Shown here: piece after piece, positions 58,824 to 64,000 of the stretch | Layout: every line of letters begins with the position of its first letter | Numbering within the stretch: position 1 is the first letter of the stretch | Assembly: GCF_009659535.1 (NCBI RefSeq) | Contig: NZ_VJZZ01000002.1 | Location: 557,233 to 621,232, forward strand | DNA length: 64,000 bases | Direction: 5' to 3' | DNA from: Aggregicoccus sp. 17bor-14 | Lineage (GTDB): Bacteria; Myxococcota; Myxococcia; Myxococcales; Myxococcaceae | The notes under the pieces: model-generated | Databases searched by the model: none | The model's input: the letters and a program-made list of their open reading frames with translations, nothing else | Told to the model about the DNA's origin: nothing | Made by a program: the position numbers and the translations under genes

Positions 58824-58911
58824 GACCACACGCCCACGCTGCAGCACGGCATGCCCGCGTTCCAGCGCTGCGGGCGGCGGGATGGAGATCCGCTGTGCCG
58901 CCGAACCCTGA
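58824..58911 (+). pseudogene. Second remnant (copy 2) of the same unidentified gene
   Basis: 58824-58874 aligns with 57604-57654 at 43 of 51 bases, and 58882-58904 aligns with 57784-57806 at 20 of 23. About 130 bp between the two blocks is missing, with a change of frame. The last block is in frame with a stop (MEIRCAAEP, stop at 58909), which probably shows the original gene's end. No start or intact reading frame remains. Confidence 0.6.
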
Positions 58912-59065
58912 GCCCCCGCTCCCGGGGCCCGCCTGCCCGCCCGCGGGTCCCCCGGGGCGGGTGTGCCCGCAACCGGACCTTCGGCGGCGGGCAGCGCGGG
59001 GCTCCGCTGCCGCCGGGGCGCGCGGCGGTTACGGTGAGGCATCCCGTACGCCCCCTCCCGCTCCC

Positions 59066-60328
59066 GTGACTCCCCCTTCCGATGGTGCAAGCCCCAGCGA
59101 CGCCGAGCTCGAGCAGCTGCGGCTGCGGCAGTTCCTCGGCGCGATGCTGCCCATCGCGCTCGCGTACTTCGCCGTGTACGGCGCGCTCGCCCTGCTGCTG
59201 CACAGCGCGGCGCTCGCGGGTGGGGCGGTGGCGGTGCTCCCGTACGTCGTGGCGCTGCTGCTCGCGCGCCGCGCCGCCCGGCGGGGCGAGGTGCGCCGCG
59301 CGGCGCTGCTCACCGGCTACGCGCTGCTGCTGATGGTGGCGCTGGGCGCCGTCTTCCTGCACTTCCTGCTCGGCGCGCTGCTGCTCATCCCGCTCGCCGC
59401 GGTGGCCATGCTGCTGCCGCAGCTCGAGGGCCGGGCGCTGAGCCGCTTCCTCGTGGCGTCCTTCCTCGTGGAGCTGTGGGTGGTGCTCTGGGACGGGGTG
59501 GCCCCACCGCTGCTGCCGCAGCCGCCGCTGTGGCTGCAGCGCGGCGTGCTCGTCAGCGCGGTGGCCGCGAGCGTGGCGCTCACGCTGCGGCTGCTGTGGG
59601 TGGATGCGCGGCGGCTGCGCCAGAGCCTCTCGGGCGCCGAGGCCGCCGTGCGGCTGCGCGACGAGTTCCTCTCCGTGGCCAGCCACGAGCTGAAGACCCC
59701 GCTCACCCCGCTGCGCATGCGGCTGCACGGATTCGGGCGCGACCTCGCGCGCGGCGCACCGCCCGAGCGGCTGCGCACGCACGTGGAGGTGATGGAGCGG
59801 CAGGTGCGCCGGCTCGGGGACCTGGTGAACACGCTGCTGGACGTCACCCGCCTCGGCAGCGGCCGGCTCGAGCTCGCGCCGGAGCCGGTGGAGCTCGGCG
59901 CGCTGGTGCGCGAGGTGGCGCTGCGCTTCGAGCTCGAGGCCGAGCAGGCCGGCGTGCAGCTCGAGGTGGCGCCGGCCGCGCCCGTGGTGGGCGCGTGGGA
60001 CCGGCTGCGGCTCGAGCAGGTGCTGGGGAACCTCGTCTCCAACGCGCTCAAGTACGGCGCGGGCAAGCCCGTGCACCTGAGCGTGGACGCCCAGGACGGC
60101 TGGGCACGGGTGGCGGTGCAGGACGCGGGCATCGGCATCGCACCCGAGGCCCAGGCGCGCATCTTCGGGAAGTTCGAGCGCGCCGTCTCCGAGCGCCACT
60201 ACGGCGGGCTGGGGCTGGGGCTCTACGTGAGCCAGCAGCTCGCCCAGGCGCTCGGGGGAAGCATCGGCGTGCAGAGCGAGCCGGGCCGGGGCGCGCGCTT
60301 CACCGTGCGCCTGCCGCTGCAGGGGTAG
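59066..60328 (+). CDS. Membrane sensor histidine kinase
   Basis: A 420-residue kinase. The N-terminal ~170 residues hold five to six hydrophobic helices with very short loops and no large periplasmic sensor, so it may sense the membrane itself. The phospho-acceptor His207 lies in FLSVASHELKTPLTPLRM. The ATPase core has LGNLVSNALKYG, DAGIGIAPE, FGKFERAVSERHYGGLGLGL and a final GARFTVRLPL. It is an orphan, with no response regulator adjacent. A GTG at 59066 was chosen. Upstream in-frame sequence is not protein-like. Confidence 0.88.
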   Translation: MTPPSDGASPSDAELEQLRLRQFLGAMLPIALAYFAVYGALALLLHSAALAGGAVAVLPYVVALLLARRAARRGEVRRAALLTGYALLLMVALGAVFLHFLLGALLLIPLAAVAMLLPQLEGRALSRFLVASFLVELWVVLWDGVAPPLLPQPPLWLQRGVLVSAVAASVALTLRLLWVDARRLRQSLSGAEAAVRLRDEFLSVASHELKTPLTPLRMRLHGFGRDLARGAPPERLRTHVEVMERQVRRLGDLVNTLLDVTRLGSGRLELAPEPVELGALVREVALRFELEAEQAGVQLEVAPAAPVVGAWDRLRLEQVLGNLVSNALKYGAGKPVHLSVDAQDGWARVAVQDAGIGIAPEAQARIFGKFERAVSERHYGGLGLGLYVSQQLAQALGGSIGVQSEPGRGARFTVRLPLQG

Positions 60329-60424
60329 CGCGCAGGCCGCGCGGTGCGCGGGTGTACGCCTTGACGCTCGCGGCGCGCCTGCGCTGAGGTCGAGTCCTCC
60401 CCGCGCAGGAAAGGTCTCCCGGCC

Positions 60425-60979
60425 ATGGAAGTCAAAGGCGTCGCGTTCCTCGCGCGGCAGTCGCTCGTGATGCAGCAGCACGGAGAGGCCGCCTGGCGCG
60501 CCTTCCTCACGGACTTCGCGCGCAAGGAGCCGGTGTTCGGCCAGCCGGTGATGCCCATCAGCCGCATCCCGGCCCCCGCCTTCATCGCCTTCAACGACGC
60601 GCTGCTCGAGCACTTCGAGGGCGGCGACACGCAGGCGTACTGGCGCTACGGCGAGGCGAGCGGCCGCTACGCGCTGGGCCAGGGCCAGCTCAAGGGCATG
60701 TTCGGCCCCGGCGAGTTCCGGCGCTTCCTGCAGTTCAGCCCTGCCATCTGGCGCGGCTACTTCACCGCCGGCGAGCTGGTGGTGCAGCTGAAGGACGCGG
60801 AGACCACCGACCTGCGCATCGTGGGCGTGCCCCATCCGCACGTGTACTTCGAGTACGCGGTGATGGGCTTCGCCAAGGCGGGGCTCGAGCTGCTCAGTCC
60901 CCAGGCGCTGCAGGTGGAGCGGCTCAAGGGCTTCAGCCAGGGCGACCCCGAGGTGCACTACCGCGTCCGCGCGGCCTGA
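60425..60979 (+). CDS. Conserved hypothetical protein (myxobacterial DUF2378-like/heme-NO-binding-like size class)
   Basis: A 184-residue soluble protein of mixed helix and strand. It has VKGVAFLARQSLVMQQHGEA at the N-terminus, a helical middle (ALLEHFEGGDTQAYWRYGEA), LGQGQLKGMFGPGEFRRFLQ, and a beta-type end (LRIVGVPHPHVYFEYAVMGF). The arrangement recalls families of ~180-residue regulatory proteins found in many copies in myxobacteria, but I cannot name the family with certainty. The gene stands 96 nt after the sensor kinase in the same direction and could be its output partner. Confidence 0.65.
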   Translation: MEVKGVAFLARQSLVMQQHGEAAWRAFLTDFARKEPVFGQPVMPISRIPAPAFIAFNDALLEHFEGGDTQAYWRYGEASGRYALGQGQLKGMFGPGEFRRFLQFSPAIWRGYFTAGELVVQLKDAETTDLRIVGVPHPHVYFEYAVMGFAKAGLELLSPQALQVERLKGFSQGDPEVHYRVRAA

Positions 60980-61040
60980 GCCCTCGCGCTGCGACCCGGG
61001 TGCAGGTGCCGGCGGGGCGCCCCGGCCCTATCTCTCGCCG

Positions 61041-61706
61041 ATGGATGTGCGGGATGACACGGGCGTGCTGGTCCTCGGTGCGGGCGGCCACGGGAAGTCC
61101 GTGCTCGGCATCCTCCTGACGCTCGGGCGCCGGGTGGTCGGCCTGCTCGACGATGCGCAGGGCACCTGGGGCAGGCGGGTGCTCGGGGTGCCCGTGCTGG
61201 GGCCGCTCGACGCGCTTCGCGAGCACCCCGCGTGTGACGTCGCGCACGGCCTCGGGGACAACCGTCTGCGCCGCGAGCTGGTGGAGCGCTTTCCGGCGGC
61301 GCGCTGGCTCACGGTGATCGACCCGGGCGCGCGCGTGGACCCGTCGGCGCGCGTCGGCGCGGGCACCTCGGTCTTCTTCGGTGCCTTCCTCGGGCCGGAC
61401 GCGGTGGCCGGTGCGCACGCCATCGTCAGCGTCCACAGCATGGTCGGGCACGACGCGGTGCTCGGGGACTTCGTGCAGGTGGCGCCCGGGGTGCAGGTGG
61501 GCGGCGGGGCGCGCATCGAGGCCGAGGCGATGCTGGGCCTCGGCAGCGCGGTCTGCCCGGGCGTCCGCATCGGGGCGCGCTGCACGCTCGGGGCGGGCGC
61601 CGTGGCGCTGCACGACCTGCCGGAGGACTGCCTCGCCGTGGGCGTCCCGGCCCGCCCGCGCCCCGCGTCGCTGCCGGAGCCGAGCAGCGCGGCTCCTGCC
61701 CGCTGA
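61041..61706 (+). CDS. Sugar O-/N-acetyltransferase, NeuD/PglD family
   Basis: A 221-residue enzyme with an N-terminal Rossmann-like PglD domain (VLVLGAGGHGKSVLGIL, with the substrate-binding GAGGHGKS loop). A C-terminal left-handed beta-helix of hexapeptide repeats follows (DPSARVGAGTSVFFGAFLGP, IVSVHSMVGHDAVLGDFVQV). The His of MVGHDAVLG is the expected catalytic base. Such proteins acetylate amino- or nucleotide sugars with acetyl-CoA for surface polysaccharides or glycans. No polysaccharide cluster is adjacent, so the substrate is unknown. The C-terminal 15 residues are low-complexity. Confidence 0.9.
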   Translation: MDVRDDTGVLVLGAGGHGKSVLGILLTLGRRVVGLLDDAQGTWGRRVLGVPVLGPLDALREHPACDVAHGLGDNRLRRELVERFPAARWLTVIDPGARVDPSARVGAGTSVFFGAFLGPDAVAGAHAIVSVHSMVGHDAVLGDFVQVAPGVQVGGGARIEAEAMLGLGSAVCPGVRIGARCTLGAGAVALHDLPEDCLAVGVPARPRPASLPEPSSAAPAR

Positions 61707-61745
61707 GCGGGTGGGGGGACTCGCGGACCGGGCCCGCCCGCGACC

Positions 61746-62474
61746 TCAGCGCGTGCCGGGCGCCGTGCCCGACGCCCCCTCACCGCGCTCGGCAGTGGCC
61801 ACCGCGCGCGCGAGCGGCCTCCACAGCGCGAGCAGCGCGAGCACCACGAGGCTGTCGGTGACGGCGATGACCCACGGCACGCCCGCGCCCAGCAGGGCTT
61901 CGGGCGCGAGCCCGTCGAGGCGCGTCTCGAGCGGGCGCAGCAGCACGCTCCAGAGCATGGGCACCAGCAGGAGCGCGAGCGTCCAGCGCGCGCGCGGCCA
62001 GCCCGGGGCGGCGGCGCGCGCGAGCGCCCACACGGGTGGGCCCATGAGGGCGAGGGCAGCCACCCCGATGACGGGCCGCCACGCGCTCGCGTCGCCCAGC
62101 AGCGCGCGGGCCACCAGCCCCTCGTCGCCGCCTCGGCCCGTGGCCACCGTCACCAGGCGCGCGAGCGGCATCTGCGCCGCGAGCAGCGCCGCGCCCCACG
62201 CGGCCGCGCCTCCCCCGCGCCAGAGCAGCCCCGCGCCCACGTACATGAGGCCGTAGGTGAAGAGCGGCCCGGCGGCCGTGGCCAGCACGGCCCAGGGCCG
62301 GGCCTCGTAGCAGCCCGGCGCCACGGTGAAGGTCCAGAAGTACAGCCGCCCGAAGCCTCCGCACAGCGGCGCGGCCACCAGGTGGTGCGTGAGCTCGTGC
62401 GCCTGCGCCGAGAGGAAGGTGAGCGGCAGCAGCGCGAGCAGGAGGCGGGGCGTGGGGGACAGGGTGGGCGGCAT
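61746..62474 (-). CDS. Membrane protein with HELTH zinc-protease-like motif
   Basis: A 242-residue protein with about six hydrophobic segments. The first segment is followed by AQAHELTHHLVAAPLCGGFG, an HExxH motif at about residues 26-30, next to a small periplasmic-type loop and a second membrane helix (VLATAAGPLFTYGLMYVGAG). The AAGPLFTY block resembles the NPDG-like second motif region of M50-type proteases, although the standard Asp is missing. It may be an M50-like intramembrane protease or an inactive relative. It is convergent with the NeuD-type gene. Confidence 0.65.
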   Translation of the reverse strand: MPPTLSPTPRLLLALLPLTFLSAQAHELTHHLVAAPLCGGFGRLYFWTFTVAPGCYEARPWAVLATAAGPLFTYGLMYVGAGLLWRGGGAAAWGAALLAAQMPLARLVTVATGRGGDEGLVARALLGDASAWRPVIGVAALALMGPPVWALARAAAPGWPRARWTLALLLVPMLWSVLLRPLETRLDGLAPEALLGAGVPWVIAVTDSLVVLALLALWRPLARAVATAERGEGASGTAPGTR

Positions 62475-62596
62475 GGAGGGCGAGACGCGCGAGCTGCCGC
62501 ACCATTGCATGCCCGGGTCCGCGCAGCCCCATCCCCCGCGTTTGCCCCGCCCCGGCGGCGCGTGGTCTCCTGCGCGCTCCTGCGAAAGAGGAGTCC

Positions 62597-63091
62597 ATGG
62601 TCGAGCAAGACGTCGGGTCGTTCGAGGCGCTCCACACCCCCGCGCTCAGCACGGGCATCGTGTACCAGGTCTACGTGTCGGAGCAGCGGCTCGTCGCAGT
62701 GAAGATCGGCGGCCAGTTCGACGGGGGCAAGGCCTTCACGATGCAGCTGGGCCTCATCGGCGCGATCATCGCGCACTTCCTGGACAAACGCGTGCAGCGC
62801 AAGCGCGCGGTGCTCCGGCAGCTGTGGGCGTCGCGGCCGCTCGACGAGCTGCGGGCCCTGGACCCGAAGAACTTCGAGCTGCCCTTCGAGGCGCTCACCG
62901 GCGTGGAGCTGAAGAAGGCGAAGCTGGGCTTCCTCGGCGGAAGCCAGGCCACGCTGCTGCTGCGCAAGAGCGAGGGCAAGCCCATGGAGCTCACGCTGCA
63001 GAGCAAGGCCGCCGCGATGGAGGCGCTGCGCGTGCTCGAGCAGCGGCTGCAGGGGCGGCTGCAGGTGGACCCCAGGCTGCGCGCGGCCTGA
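62597..63091 (+). CDS. Hypothetical protein
   Basis: A 164-residue protein with one weakly hydrophobic stretch (FTMQLGLIGAIIAHFL, about residues 49-64) and otherwise mixed charged sequence. The latter half (FELPFEALTGVELKKAKLGF, ATLLLRKSEGKPMELTLQSK) looks like a PH-like or bPH beta-sheet domain, with no named family recognised. AGAGGAG lies just upstream of the ATG. It is a single gene, convergent with the broken SRPBCC gene. No function is proposed. Confidence 0.6.
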   Translation: MVEQDVGSFEALHTPALSTGIVYQVYVSEQRLVAVKIGGQFDGGKAFTMQLGLIGAIIAHFLDKRVQRKRAVLRQLWASRPLDELRALDPKNFELPFEALTGVELKKAKLGFLGGSQATLLLRKSEGKPMELTLQSKAAAMEALRVLEQRLQGRLQVDPRLRAA

Positions 63092-63100
63092 GCCGGTCGC

Positions 63101-63793
63101 TCACCCCGCGGCGCTGGCGCCGCTGCCCGCCTCGCGCTCGCAGCGGTCCTTGAGGATGGCGAGGATGTAGCGCTGCACGTCGCGCATCACGAAGTCCGTC
63201 CACGCGCCCGAGTACGGGTTGAAGTGGGTGGAGAGCCGGTGCGTGCTGGAGAGGTGCAGCCGCACGCGCCGCGCGCCCAGGGGCTCGATGCGGTAGCGAC
63301 CGTCGAGCACGTCGAAGTAGGGGCCTCCCACCGTCACGTGCGCGTCCAGCGCGGTGGGCGGGATGGTGCTGGGGTCGGCGCGAATGGAGAAGGCGAGCTC
63401 GCGCTCGGGCACCCACGTCGTCACGGTCTCCACGAAGACCACGCCGCGCTCGAACGACGCGTGGCGCACGCCGCCCACGCCCTCGTGCGAGAGCGTGGCC
63501 TCCACGGGGCGCGGGAAGCCGATGAGGTGCGAGAGCGCCGGCCGGTGCTCCTCGGGCTGGAAGGCGCGCACGCGGATGATGTGCTGCCAGACGACCGCGG
63601 GCGGCGCCTCGATGTCGATGGCGGTGTCCACCTCGCGCAGCTGCCGGCTCGCTGCCACCTGGCTCTCGAGCGGCGCCATGAGGAAGGGGAGCAGCAGCAC
63701 GGCCACCGTGTAGCGCCCGGTGCTCGCGCCACGTTTGCGCTGCAGGTGGCCCACGAGCCCCGCCAGCGCGCCCCCCAGGCTCGCGAGCACCAT
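63101..63793 (-). pseudogene. SRPBCC-family membrane protein, probably 5'-truncated
   Basis: From the ATG at 63791-63793 a 230-residue product is possible: one hydrophobic helix pair, then an SRPBCC domain (TAIDIEAPPAVVWQHIIRVR, FPRPVEATLSHEGVGGVRHA, VGGPYFDVLDGRYRIEPLG, THRLSTHFNPYSGAWTDF). The coding sequence continues upstream of this ATG as clear membrane protein (LALAWEGIICIFLWLPLN) up to an in-frame TAG at 63878-63880, with no ATG or GTG start in between. Homologues known to me carry several N-terminal membrane helices, so the 5' part appears to be lost. A CTG start or a shortened functional gene cannot be excluded. Confidence 0.6.
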
Positions 63794-63977
63794 GTTCAGC
63801 GGCAGCCACAGGAAGATGCAGATGATGCCCTCCCAGGCGAGCGCCAGCGCCGCCGCGAGCGAGAGCAGCGCGGCCGCCTAGTTGGACTGCGCGAGATGCA
63901 GAAGGGCTCGCACGGGGTGTGCGCCCGGGAGGTAGGCGAGAGGGCTGGCGTGTTGCATCCCTGAGGAGGCACACGTC

Positions 63978-64000
63978 ATGGCCCGAGCTGCTGCTGCTGC
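63978..64000 (+). CDS. Start of an unknown gene (partial)
   Basis: ATG at 63978 is preceded by GAGGAGG at a good distance. Only seven codons (Met-Ala-Arg-Ala and more Ala) are inside the window. The product cannot be identified. Confidence 0.45.

Overview
The window is a 64-kb piece of a very GC-rich, gene-dense bacterial chromosome. It most likely comes from a member of the Myxococcaceae. The evidence is the strong G/C third-position bias, a TIGR02265/DUF2378-type protein (8064-8615), a secreted beta-helix protein with a MYXO-CTERM-like tail (33475-34878), many lipoproteins and many histidine kinases. No rRNA, tRNA, CRISPR array, insertion sequence or phage gene was recognised. Species cannot be named from the sequence alone.

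Layout. 1-8.6 kb: a DsbA-like/peroxiredoxin pair, two small enzyme-like genes, an MFS transporter, a beta-helix lipoprotein, a GH13 glucosidase, and an ArsR/AHSA1 pair under a perfect 32-bp palindrome. 8.7-14.4 kb: a class II photolyase and secreted or hypothetical proteins. 14.5-21.3 kb: a CoA-thioester (phenylacetate/beta-oxidation type) block, with PaaJ- and PaaH-like genes divergent from an IclR regulator, a hydrolase and a FadJ-like fusion enzyme. 22.3-26.8 kb: a complete mannose-type phosphotransferase system (IIA, IIB, IIC, IID, HPr, EI) in one tightly overlapping operon. 26.8-40.4 kb: MgtC-like protein, catalase-related peroxidase, a lipoprotein, an RND exporter, a cardiolipin synthase-like PLD, a beta-helix protein, DUF2071 protein, aldo/keto reductase, penicillin-acylase-type amidase and DctA.

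40.4-54.3 kb is the most unusual region. Five end-to-end overlapping genes encode a membrane histidine kinase, a soluble kinase-receiver protein with a degenerate second receiver, a FecR-domain protein, a secreted Ig-like protein with a probable beta-barrel end, and a 1042-residue lipoprotein. A convergent REC-kinase-REC gene follows. Divergent from that is a second large lipoprotein whose last ~455 residues are paralogous to the first. I read this as one signalling-controlled cell-surface system, with no function known to me.

54.4-64 kb: a secreted von Willebrand A protein with a secreted partner, an aspartyl-protease-like lipoprotein bracketed by two remnants of one broken gene, another sensor kinase, a NeuD-type acetyltransferase, a membrane protein with an HELTH motif, hypothetical genes, and a 5'-broken SRPBCC membrane protein at the right edge.
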